12,206 nucleotides of DNA from Microcaldota archaeon (GTDB taxonomy: Archaea; Micrarchaeota; Micrarchaeia; Anstonellales; Bilamarchaeaceae), in the NCBI GenBank assembly GCA_023247345.1, contig JAHFGR010000021.1, positions 1 to 12,206 on the forward strand, given 5' to 3'. Below are positions 1 through 6,133 of this stretch, one piece after another. The first letter of the stretch is position 1; every line of letters starts with the position of its first letter. A program made the position numbers and the translations under genes. The notes beneath the pieces are model-generated. The model had not been told where the DNA came from, did no database searches, and was given only the letters and a program-made list of their open reading frames with translations.

Positions 1-255
1 TATTAAAAATATAATTTGTTCTAAGTTGTCCTTTATTTCTATTATTCCAATATCAGCATCTCTTATCCCTTTCCAGGCAGTAGTAACCCTTTTTCCACCA
101 TCTCTTCTTTTTATGAACGTTAGAATTTCAGAAAGTACTACTGTAGTTACAATAGCCGTTTCTTCTAATGATCTCATAAGTTCAACTGCGCGTTCATGAT
201 TTTGATCTTGTTCTCTGAAAAACGCAATTAAAAAATCAGCATCTAGAACAATCAA
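1..255 (-). CDS. vapC: PIN-domain toxin (VapC-like), 3' end outside window
   Basis: The first 85 codons of a PIN-domain ribonuclease are visible; the frame is open at the window edge. The protein opens MIVLDADFLIAFF, with the first catalytic Asp at D5 and a second acidic residue at E43 in a TTVVLSEIL context, both typical of VapC toxins. The C-terminal acidic residues of the PIN active site would lie beyond the window. The start is read as TTG at 255-253, directly abutting the TAA stop of the antitoxin gene, with no upstream ATG possible in the pair layout; translation is probably coupled. VapC toxins cleave RNA (often tRNA or rRNA) and are held inactive by the partner antitoxin. The family is clear from the motif; the RNA target cannot be read from sequence. 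Confidence 0.85.
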   Translation of the reverse strand, partial: MIVLDADFLIAFFREQDQNHERAVELMRSLEETAIVTTVVLSEILTFIKRRDGGKRVTTAWKGIRDADIGIIEIKDNLEQIIFLI

Positions 256-522
256 TTAAACACCGTAAACTACCTTGTCAATCTCTTTCCAAGAGCTCTT
301 TGGCCCATCTTTTATAAATCCCGCATATTTTAACAAGCCAAGACCCTTTCTTATTTTTCTCTCTTTGGAGTAACCGAACTTCTCTTCTGCCACATGCCTA
401 AGGGCATATTCCAATACTTCTGCCTCTGTTACTTTCTCTCCTTTTTCAAGCTGGTAATGAGCTTGCACGTACTTTAAAATCGCGTCGCTTTCCTTTGGGA
501 TTTTTTTAGAGATTAATTCCAT
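256..522 (-). CDS. vapB: antitoxin paired with PIN toxin (VapB-like)
   Basis: This 88-residue protein lies immediately upstream of the PIN toxin in the same direction, the usual antitoxin-toxin order. Its middle (EVLEYALRHVAEEKFG) looks like a short helical DNA-binding/dimerisation segment. Its C-terminus (GLLKYAGFIKDGPKSSWKEI) resembles the tail by which archaeal VapB-type antitoxins wrap the PIN toxin. The ATG at 522-520 is preceded by AAGGTA (complement of 528-533) five bases upstream, a credible Shine-Dalgarno site. The exact antitoxin family is not certain because the N-terminal half is not a textbook AbrB or RHH domain. It probably represses its own promoter; an inverted repeat lies at the expected transcription start. 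Confidence 0.8.
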   Translation of the reverse strand: MELISKKIPKESDAILKYVQAHYQLEKGEKVTEAEVLEYALRHVAEEKFGYSKERKIRKGLGLLKYAGFIKDGPKSSWKEIDKVVYGV

Positions 523-534
523 AACATTACCTTC

Positions 535-567
535 TACTTTTTATACTTAGTAGAAAAAGTATTTAAA
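535..567 (-). promoter_or_regulatory. promoter and candidate operator of the first vapBC pair
   Basis: On the minus strand a TATA-like TTTAAATACT (complement of 558-567) lies 40 bp upstream of the antitoxin ATG. Between TATA and gene is a perfect inverted repeat: TACTTTTT at 535-542 and AAAAAGTA at 554-561 with an 11-bp spacer. It covers the predicted start of transcription, where an antitoxin repressor would be expected to bind. The binding role is inferred. Confidence 0.5.
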
Positions 568-587
568 GCTTATGGCAAGTACATGAC

Positions 588-597
588 TTTTTAAATA
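588..597 (+). promoter_or_regulatory. TATA box of the 650-1771 gene
   Basis: TTTTTAAATA lies about 57 bp upstream of the ATG at 650, giving a predicted leader of about 30 nt. It is the mirror image of the vapB TATA box: AGTATTTAAA at 558-567 and TTTAAATACT at 590-599 form a 10-bp inverted repeat, so the two promoters are divergent. Confidence 0.5.
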
Positions 598-640
598 CTA
601 CCATAAATAGATGATTAAACAGTTACAAAAATTCTGATCT

Positions 641-646
641 GGTGGT
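641..646 (+). promoter_or_regulatory. ribosome binding site, GGTGGT
   Basis: GGTGGT ends three bases before the ATG at 650 and supports that start. This is one of the few genes in the window with a visible Shine-Dalgarno site, in agreement with its longer predicted leader. Confidence 0.5.
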
Positions 647-649
647 ATA

Positions 650-1771
650 ATGAAATCAATTTCTATGACTAATTCTTCTATTGCTCATTGTCAGCCAAAA
701 AGATCTCCATTTTCGAGCTTCTTACCAGCAGTAGCTGTAGCTTGGCTAACAGTAACCGGTTGTGGCAGATCAAGAGAACCGCCAAGGCCTGCGCCAGTGC
801 CAGCAGCAAAAATCGAAGAAGGCAAAGTTAAGCCAGGTCAGGATGTTTATACACTTGGACTTCCGGGCAATAGATATTTTAGAATAAAATATGTTGGCCC
901 AGATCAGGATGGTGCAGTTGCTAAATTTATGCTTGGCTTCGGTGATGGTACGCCAAAAGATTTTACTTTTATTGTAAGCGCTAGTAATAGATCAACTTCT
1001 TACGAGTTTATTGTTCCTGTAGGTAAATCACGAACAATTGGTGGTGGGGCATTAGCAATTGAGTTAAGCGTCGATAAAATGTTTGCGCAATCCGGCACTG
1101 TAAATGTTTCTGTAAAAGGACCGACCCAAGTAAGCTTTGTTCAACCTGGGGAAGAATGTGCTTCTATAAAGCCGATATATACTCTTAAGGTAGGAGACTA
1201 TATGCTTGGCATGGGAATAGAAGACATTCCTACAGAACCGCTAAATTTTTCAGGAAACGTGTTTACTCGCGCTTTAGATCCTTCAGCAAATGCAGAAATG
1301 GAAACTAAATGCAAAACTCCACCTGCAAAAGAAGATGATTTTAACGACCGTTTCTTTTTCGGGAAAATAACTGCTGTAAATCCGAATGATCTTAAATACC
1401 AATATATTACTTGTGCAGATGCAAAATTCGCTCCAATAGAGAGAACGTCAAATAGCGATGATGAAGAAGATTCAGATCGTGAACCTCAACTCAAGAGAGT
1501 TAAAGTAATTCAATCTAAAATTGAAGTGCGAACATTCAGGTTGGATGAGCTATTTACGCGTTCTATTAGTGTATTAGATCCATTGACCGGGCAAAGCAAC
1601 GATGTTCCTGGTGTGTTTTTTAGATTGTGTCAAGCTGGAAACTCTGCAGCAATTGTCCGTAGCTGCAAAGTTGCAATGCCAGATATGGATAGATTCATTG
1701 ATGGTTTGCTAATGGATACGCTAGCTGCGTGTATAAAAAGTCCACAGCAGTCAATTCCAACTTCGCAATAA
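650..1771 (+). CDS. predicted exported lipoprotein of unknown function
   Basis: I do not recognise the family of this 373-residue protein. The first ~40 residues look like an export signal: a polar stretch with a basic QPKRS, a hydrophobic core FLPAVAVAWLTV, and a lipobox-like VTGC with the candidate modified Cys at 38. A proline-rich linker (EPPRPAPVPAA) follows, as in many tethered surface proteins. Residues ~60-165 are rich in alternating hydrophobic and glycine positions and could form a beta-sandwich. Further cysteines (in EECASIK, ETKCK, ITCAD, RLCQ, RSCK, AACIK) suggest disulfides outside the cytoplasm. An acidic patch (SNSDDEEDSD) lies near residue 270. There is no C-terminal membrane segment. 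Its stop is one base from the end of the convergent asparagine synthase-like gene. Export is a fair inference; function is open. Confidence 0.75.
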   Translation: MKSISMTNSSIAHCQPKRSPFSSFLPAVAVAWLTVTGCGRSREPPRPAPVPAAKIEEGKVKPGQDVYTLGLPGNRYFRIKYVGPDQDGAVAKFMLGFGDGTPKDFTFIVSASNRSTSYEFIVPVGKSRTIGGGALAIELSVDKMFAQSGTVNVSVKGPTQVSFVQPGEECASIKPIYTLKVGDYMLGMGIEDIPTEPLNFSGNVFTRALDPSANAEMETKCKTPPAKEDDFNDRFFFGKITAVNPNDLKYQYITCADAKFAPIERTSNSDDEEDSDREPQLKRVKVIQSKIEVRTFRLDELFTRSISVLDPLTGQSNDVPGVFFRLCQAGNSAAIVRSCKVAMPDMDRFIDGLLMDTLAACIKSPQQSIPTSQ

Positions 1772-1772
1772 T

Positions 1773-2534
1773 CTAGATGATAGAATTCAACTTTTTCGCA
1801 TTTTTCAACAGTACTTTATGCACCCCGCTTCCATACTGCATTGCACGTTTCTTGCGGTTAACCATAAGATCCGGCAAGCCAAGCAGCTTTGCTGCTTCTC
1901 TTAACAAGCCTTTTTTAAGTTCTTTTTCTTCCATGCGAAGCTCGAGCGGAATTTTAAAAACAAAATCTGCAAGCTGCTGATTATAAAATGGAAACCGCGC
2001 CTCTAAGCCAAGCTTATAACAAACTTTTTTTACCCAAGCGATCTCGCGGCTTACGAGCGTTTTAAATTCTTCTTGCAAGATGACATCTAAGTTCTTGCCC
2101 TCATTCGCATAATTATAGTACCTTTCATACCCAACAAATAATTCTTCGCTCGCAGAGCCAAACAATAGCACTTTATGGTCTCTTTTTTTTGCTTCTTCTG
2201 CTACCTTGTAAACCGGGACGAGCAGCTCAACTTTTAGCAGATCGGCAGGCACAATTTTATAACATTTTTCATAAATAGCAAGGATCTCCTGCTCGCTAAG
2301 AACGCTTTTATAAAGCGGCAATTCAAGCAGCTTCGCAGCCCGCTCTGCGTAGAGCAAATCCTCGCTTTTTTCTGTGCCACAAGAAAATAATTCGACTTCA
2401 CAGTTTCTTTTCGCGAGATGCGCAATTAGCGAGCTATCCAACCCGCCTGAAAAAGCTATCGCTATTCTATCATCAAGAGTCTTCTCAATAGCCGATACTA
2501 ATATTTTGGATAATTCAGGGAAAATAAATACCAT
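1773..2534 (-). CDS. asparagine synthase-type ATP-pyrophosphatase domain protein, no glutaminase domain
   Basis: This 253-residue protein carries the PP-loop SGGLDSS at residues 29-35, the AMP-forming nucleotide site of asparagine synthetases and related amidotransferases. Later motifs also fit AsnB: GLEARFPFYNQQ near residue 175 (family G[VL]EAR.PF) and NRKKRAMQYGSGVHK near 230 (family RKK..Q.GSG..K). The usual N-terminal glutamine-hydrolysing domain of about 200 residues is entirely missing, and the protein starts only 25 residues before the PP-loop. It may use free ammonia, receive ammonia from a separate subunit, or act on another acyl substrate. The promoter overlaps that of the divergent gene at 2562, and the message is probably leaderless. 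Confidence 0.85.
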   Translation of the reverse strand: MVFIFPELSKILVSAIEKTLDDRIAIAFSGGLDSSLIAHLAKRNCEVELFSCGTEKSEDLLYAERAAKLLELPLYKSVLSEQEILAIYEKCYKIVPADLLKVELLVPVYKVAEEAKKRDHKVLLFGSASEELFVGYERYYNYANEGKNLDVILQEEFKTLVSREIAWVKKVCYKLGLEARFPFYNQQLADFVFKIPLELRMEEKELKKGLLREAAKLLGLPDLMVNRKKRAMQYGSGVHKVLLKNAKKLNSII

Positions 2535-2560
2535 TTTAAAATATGCACTTAAAATATTAT
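2534..2560. promoter_or_regulatory. back-to-back TATA boxes for two leaderless genes
   Basis: Only 27 bp separate the divergent starts at 2534 (minus) and 2562 (plus). TTTTAAAATAT at 2534-2544 is centred about 23 bp before the plus ATG and overlaps the minus start codon. The complement of 2547-2560 (ATAATATTTTAAGT) is centred about 20 bp before the minus ATG. Neither gene has space for a ribosome binding site, so both messages should begin at or next to their start codon. Confidence 0.55.
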
Positions 2561-2561
2561 T

Positions 2562-4649
2562 ATGCGATTATTATTTATTGCTTTATTTCTATTCGCGTTT
2601 GCCTATGTCTCATTTGCGCCTTCAGGTAATTCTTGTCCATCTTCAGCGCCAAACTGTCTTACCAGTTCGAATGCAGCAGATCAACATTGTACTGGCGGCA
2701 GTCCGCAATGCGCTTACAGTCCACAAGGCTACCCGCAATTTTGTTACAGTTGTCCAACTTCATCCCTTAACGTTAACGGGAAAACCGAGTGTCCGAATGT
2801 ATGGGTAATAAAAGTTACTGATTCTAATGGCGCTCCAGTTAGCGGTGCATCAGTTACTGCTACTGGTCCAGGACCAACCTTGTTCGGAACAACAAATAGC
2901 GATGGCGAGGTAAGATTTACCAGCGCTATTCCGGGCAGCTATAGCGTAAGCGTATCGCGTTCAAATCCGTCAGCATATAAGACAACCACATTAACCTACA
3001 GCGAATGCTCCAAAGACATTTCTATAAACACAGAGTTACAGTGCAATGATACTGTCAAGGTAACTATACTGAGTAATGCGGACAATAAGCCAATAAAGAA
3101 TGTCACCATCAATCTTTATGATAATAAAAATGCTCTAATAAACAAAAGCGTAACTGATGAGTATGGCATAGCTTATGTCGGCCCTGCCAAGGATCGATAC
3201 AGCGGCGGCCCTGATTTTTATTATATCGAGGCAATACCATCTAGTTTCTATAATTCGAAAAAAGAGCAGAAATATCTTTCTTATCCAGCAGAATGCGTGA
3301 TCGACATATCAACTTCGATAAGCTGCGACCATAGTTTTTGGATAACTGTCAAAGATGATCGAACCAATAAGCAGCTAAGCGGTGCGTCGGTCGATATTTT
3401 AAAAACTGGCACTTATTCCGGCAGAAGCGGTTCGACAAATGAACTTGGGGTTATCACTTTTAACAATACTGATGCTGGCGAATATAAGATAACAGTATAT
3501 CATCCTTATGCTGGCTCTAAAACAATAATCAAAACAATAAGTTTCGATGAATGCAAGCAAGGCGAGATAACAGGGTCGTATTGTAATGGTTTAAATATAA
3601 AATTTACTGACAAGGACGGCAAGCCAATAAGCGGGTCAATAACAGTCTACCCTATAAGCGATACCTCTTTCTCAAAACCCGTTGCGAGCGCCACAACTGA
3701 TAATTCTGGCCATGCTAAAATGAATATCCCTAAAGGAAATTATTTTGCAACTGGCTATGCATTCCCTGGCACATTCGCTAAAGCTACGATCGATGCGAGC
3801 AAAGAGCAATGTGATATTTTAATCGATACTTCTCTGACCTGTCCTGACAAGTTCGAGGTAATTGTCACTGATTCTATTGGCAATCCTGTTCCGGGCGCTT
3901 CAATTACGATGACTGGTGCAACACCAACAGTAAGCGCGACTACAGACGAGCAGGGTGTTGCATCGTTCAACGTTGCACCAGGAAGTTATTCTGTTTCTGT
4001 TACTTCATCCAATGCTTATAAAACAAAAGATGTAGTTGTGGACAAAGCACAGTGCGGTGGGTGCGCGAATAGCAGTGCATGTGCTAATGACGAATACTGT
4101 GATATTGGTAATCAAACTTGCGAAAAAATTGAAGGAGGAACGTGTGGCTATGTAAGTGACCATCAATGGTTTAACTATGAATGCTGCAGTGATGCTTCAT
4201 GCAATGCGAGTTATCGCTGCGATTCCAACAAATGCGTTCCAAAAAAATACGAATTAACTGTCCCAAACCAAACAAATGTAAGCAACGATGTGCCAGTAAA
4301 AGCATTTGAGGATGGTAAGCCTTGTGCATCATGCGACATAAGTATAGAAGATCCGAAAGGAAACAAAAAAACAGTTACTACTGACAATAATGGCGAGGCT
4401 AGTTTTTTAGCTGATCTAAAAGGCGATTATAAGATAAGTCTGGTGCAAAATCAAACGATCCTCACCTCTAAATTTTCAACTGCGTCTTTATCACAATCAG
4501 AACCAGAAGACCTAATCAAGAGGCTAATTGCTTTGCTAGCGGACGAAAAGGTCAGAAACTGGCTGATTGTTATTGTCGTTGTTGTTATTGCAGTAACGCT
4601 TTATCTACTATCCAGAAGACGTGGAGAAAAGTTAAAACCTGAAAGTTAA
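2562..4649 (+). CDS. large cell-surface protein with repeated Ig-like/carboxypeptidase-regulatory-like domains
   Basis: The 695-residue protein starts with a signal peptide (MRLLFIALFLFAFAYVSFA) and ends with a single membrane anchor (about residues 667-684) followed by a basic tail, so nearly all of it faces outside. Between lie about five related units of 75-90 residues (roughly 80-158, 160-252, 254-338, 342-428, 429-500). Each has a V.D..G.P.SGA.V core, a T...G...F turn and a G.Y.V.V strand, as in carboxypeptidase regulatory-like, transthyretin-fold or PEGA-type domains. Each unit begins and ends near a cysteine. A cysteine-dense module follows (about 498-560), then one more beta domain (about 563-640). 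Several N-X-S/T sites could be glycosylated. It is probably an envelope protein or adhesin used in contact with other cells; this role is inferred. Confidence 0.85.
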   Translation: MRLLFIALFLFAFAYVSFAPSGNSCPSSAPNCLTSSNAADQHCTGGSPQCAYSPQGYPQFCYSCPTSSLNVNGKTECPNVWVIKVTDSNGAPVSGASVTATGPGPTLFGTTNSDGEVRFTSAIPGSYSVSVSRSNPSAYKTTTLTYSECSKDISINTELQCNDTVKVTILSNADNKPIKNVTINLYDNKNALINKSVTDEYGIAYVGPAKDRYSGGPDFYYIEAIPSSFYNSKKEQKYLSYPAECVIDISTSISCDHSFWITVKDDRTNKQLSGASVDILKTGTYSGRSGSTNELGVITFNNTDAGEYKITVYHPYAGSKTIIKTISFDECKQGEITGSYCNGLNIKFTDKDGKPISGSITVYPISDTSFSKPVASATTDNSGHAKMNIPKGNYFATGYAFPGTFAKATIDASKEQCDILIDTSLTCPDKFEVIVTDSIGNPVPGASITMTGATPTVSATTDEQGVASFNVAPGSYSVSVTSSNAYKTKDVVVDKAQCGGCANSSACANDEYCDIGNQTCEKIEGGTCGYVSDHQWFNYECCSDASCNASYRCDSNKCVPKKYELTVPNQTNVSNDVPVKAFEDGKPCASCDISIEDPKGNKKTVTTDNNGEASFLADLKGDYKISLVQNQTILTSKFSTASLSQSEPEDLIKRLIALLADEKVRNWLIVIVVVVIAVTLYLLSRRRGEKLKPES

Positions 4650-4651
4650 AT

Positions 4652-5590
4652 TCATGAATTCATTTTTTGACTTAATGCATAATCTCTAGCTGCTTTTTCT
4701 AATTCTTTTTCAGCAACTACTGTACTGCCAAAAAGTTTAAGTAAAATTTGCCGCAAACTATATCTATGAACAGCCCAATATCTTAAATAATCCAATTCTA
4801 ATTCTGCATATTTTCTTAATTCTGCTGTACTCAACGAATCAACATAACTTCTTGCTATTGCTTCATCAGTAAAGTCGAGGAGGTAACCAGCATCTTTGTA
4901 TGTGAGGTCGTATTTGTCATCGCTAAATAGTACCTGCATACCTCTATGTGCTGTCCCTCTAGGAATTATTATCGCTCTTTCTGGATCTTCCCCTCTTAAT
5001 CTTTCTGATAGAGAAAACACTAATCTGTCTCGATGTACTTGTATTTCTGCAAGTTTTCTAATATACTCTATTAAAGCGTTTATTCTCGCTTCTCTTTCTT
5101 CTTGACTTATATCGACAAATTCTTTCCATAAAATCTCAGTAGCCCAAAACCCATAAGCAGTTTCAGCAGATTGCGGTTCCATGTAATGAGCTATTTGACC
5201 TGGTTTAGTCTGATTTATACTCAGAACAACATCTTCAAATCCCCAATTCAATGAAACTTTCATAAAAGGTTGTCCTTTATCTCTTGTTTCTCTCCAATCT
5301 TTGGTCATAAGTCTTTCAATCTTTGTTAGTTCTGCCTGTACAGCTTCCTTGTTTTTTCTCCCTCTATTTCCATCCTGTGCGAGTACCGTGCGCATCTCTT
5401 GTTCTGATTTTGGAGCAGTAGGTATCATATCAAAATGAAGTATCTCATAAATAAGAGCCGCACGCATTCCTCCCCTTACAACATTTTCTTCTAGAAAAGG
5501 TAAAACATCATCTCTAAAGAATTTTGCGTTTGGCCTGTGTTTATTACTGCCATGTGCGCCTGTAATTAAAAGTAGCTTTGTTCGATTCAT
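4652..5590 (-). CDS. uncharacterised protein with paired histidine motifs, possibly distant TraB/TIKI-like
   Basis: I do not recognise this 312-residue protein with certainty. It has no signal peptide or membrane segment. The N-terminus LLLITGAHGSNKH places His13 and His18 after a hydrophobic strand, a glutamate follows in ALIYEIL (E49), an R.RLVFSLSERL helix lies at 187-198, and a second strand leads to IIIPRGTAHRGM with His215. This order (N-terminal G..H-like motif, Glu, Arg helix, second G..H) recalls the TraB/TIKI/erythromycin-esterase-like superfamily, but the first motif is not exact and the match is by eye. The C-terminal 90 residues are helical and charged (YAELELDYLRYWAVHRYSL). Its stop lies two bases from the convergent surface-protein gene. 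Confidence 0.75.
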   Translation of the reverse strand: MNRTKLLLITGAHGSNKHRPNAKFFRDDVLPFLEENVVRGGMRAALIYEILHFDMIPTAPKSEQEMRTVLAQDGNRGRKNKEAVQAELTKIERLMTKDWRETRDKGQPFMKVSLNWGFEDVVLSINQTKPGQIAHYMEPQSAETAYGFWATEILWKEFVDISQEEREARINALIEYIRKLAEIQVHRDRLVFSLSERLRGEDPERAIIIPRGTAHRGMQVLFSDDKYDLTYKDAGYLLDFTDEAIARSYVDSLSTAELRKYAELELDYLRYWAVHRYSLRQILLKLFGSTVVAEKELEKAARDYALSQKMNS

Positions 5591-5614
5591 ATTGGTAATA
5601 TATCGTTAAAACAG

Positions 5615-5622
5615 TTTATAAA
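5615..5622 (-). promoter_or_regulatory. TATA box of the 4652-5590 gene
   Basis: TTTATAAA is centred 28 bp upstream of the ATG at 5590. No Shine-Dalgarno site is visible, so a leaderless transcript is likely. Confidence 0.5.
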
Positions 5623-5683
5623 GTTATTTTTCGTGGTTTTATATAGGTATAATACAGCCGCTCTAAATTAATAAAATAAAAGC

Positions 5684-5693
5684 TGCTTATAAT
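5684..5693 (+). promoter_or_regulatory. TATA box of the tRNA-Arg gene
   Basis: GCTTATAATG is centred about 29 bp before the first base of the tRNA at 5718, the usual archaeal distance if transcription starts at or near the mature 5' end. The rest of the 5591-5717 interval is AT-rich and holds no other gene I can see. Confidence 0.45.
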
Positions 5694-5734
5694 GTTTTCT
5701 GATTATTATATGTTTGTGGGCCCGTAGCTCAGCT

Positions 5735-5780
5735 TGAAACTTTTACCAAAATTTTCATCAAAAGTGAAAGTTTCCTGGAA
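5735..5780 (+). other. tRNA intron 1 (46 nt, D loop)
   Basis: A textbook bulge-helix-bulge can be drawn. Exon TCAG (5729-5732) pairs with CTGG (5775-5778), flanked by 3-nt bulges CTT (5733-5735, cut after the second base) and AAT (5779-5781, cut after the second base). The intron body is a hairpin, GAAACTTT (5736-5743) with AAAGTTTC (5767-5774). Splicing restores the D loop AGCTTGGACA. Confidence 0.7.
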
Positions 5781-5802
5781 TGGACAGAGCAGCGCCGTCC
5801 TA

Positions 5803-5846
5803 ATTAGTGAGAGGGTTTTGGATGAAACCTTTTCCTAAAAGGTTTC
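5803..5846 (+). other. tRNA intron 2 (44 nt, canonical 37/38 position)
   Basis: Cutting after A37 (5802) and before A38 (5847) places the intron at the canonical archaeal site. Bulges TAA (5801-5803) and TCA (5845-5847) flank a weaker central helix, GTCC with GGTT (three of four pairs), and TTAG/CTAA continues into the intron. An alternative 10-bp hairpin, GAAACCTTTT (5824-5833) with AAAAGGTTTC (5837-5846), ends exactly at the 3' splice site and would compete with the splicing fold. Confidence 0.6.
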
Positions 5847-5868
5847 AGGCGAAGGTCATGAGTTCAAA

Positions 5869-6109
5869 CCTAGACCTTTTCTTTTTCTAAAAGAAAAGGG
5901 CTGAGGTCTCACCCCAAAAGAAAATTGGTGAATCTCAGGTTATATTTAGACTGCCGACGCATTGAGCTTGGCGAAATGCGTTGTCAAAGTGGCAAAAAAA
6001 CTTTGACAACATTTGAACGAAATTCGTGTCAATGCGTCTACAAGGCCATCTCTAAGAAACATCTTGGATTAGGCCGGCTGTTTCACATAAGTATAACACT
6101 AGTAGAAAC
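5869..6109 (+). other. tRNA intron 3 (241 nt, T loop 59/60), highly structured
   Basis: Removing this segment joins TTCAAA to T60 and C61 and restores the T arm. The splice fold is a relaxed bulge-helix-bulge: a 3' bulge ACT (6108-6110), a short helix TTC/GAA, and CTAG/CTAG beyond. Inside are several strong stems: an 11-bp hairpin CCTTTTCTTTT/AAAAGAAAAGG (5875-5885, 5889-5899); CTGAG/CTCAG (5901-5905, 5934-5938); a 10-bp stem GACGCATTGA/TCAATGCGTC (5956-5965, 6029-6038) enclosing an 11-bp hairpin GTTGTCAAAGT/ACTTTGACAAC (5980-5990, 6000-6010); and GAAACA/TGTTTC (6056-6061, 6079-6084). It carries no convincing open frame. Confidence 0.65.
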
Positions 6110-6124
6110 TCTCATCGGGCCCGA

Positions 6125-6133
6125 TTTATTTTT
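6125..6133 (+). terminator. T-rich terminator after tRNA-Arg
   Basis: TTTATTTTT follows the tRNA 3' end by one base, as expected for archaeal termination at T-runs. It lies inside the 3' end of the convergent SAM hydrolase gene. Confidence 0.4.

Larger units (their letters stand above)
5718..6123 (+). tRNA. tRNA-Arg(CCU) interrupted by three introns
   Basis: Four exons (5718-5734, 5781-5802, 5847-5868, 6110-6123) assemble into a 75-nt tRNA. The acceptor stem GGGCCCG (5718-5724) pairs perfectly with CGGGCCC (6116-6122), with G73 at 6123 and no encoded CCA. The D stem is GCTC/GAGC (5727-5730, 5787-5790). The anticodon stem CGCC/GGCG (5793-5796, 5848-5851) holds the loop GTCCTAA, with anticodon CCT at 5799-5801, reading AGG. 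The T stem ATGAG/CTCAT encloses TTCAAAT once intron 3 is removed. Oddities are G at position 32 and a G27-A43 mismatch. The introns lie in the D loop, at 37/38, and in the T loop at 59/60. The 3' end is two bases from the stop codon of the convergent SAM hydrolase gene. The perfect outer stem across 406 bp makes the call strong; exact splice sites are inferred from folding. Confidence 0.8.

Noticed and set aside
2374..2808. A 144-codon plus-strand open frame overlapping two genes
   Set aside because: It crosses the divergent promoter and overlaps the well-supported asparagine synthase-like gene and the signal peptide region of the surface protein in another frame; no motif supports it.
5869..6109. 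A box C/D or H/ACA guide RNA in the long tRNA intron
   Set aside because: No C box (RTGATGA) is present. An ACA follows the stem GAAACA/TGTTTC at 6085-6087, but the stem is short and no kink-turn or clear guide pocket is seen.
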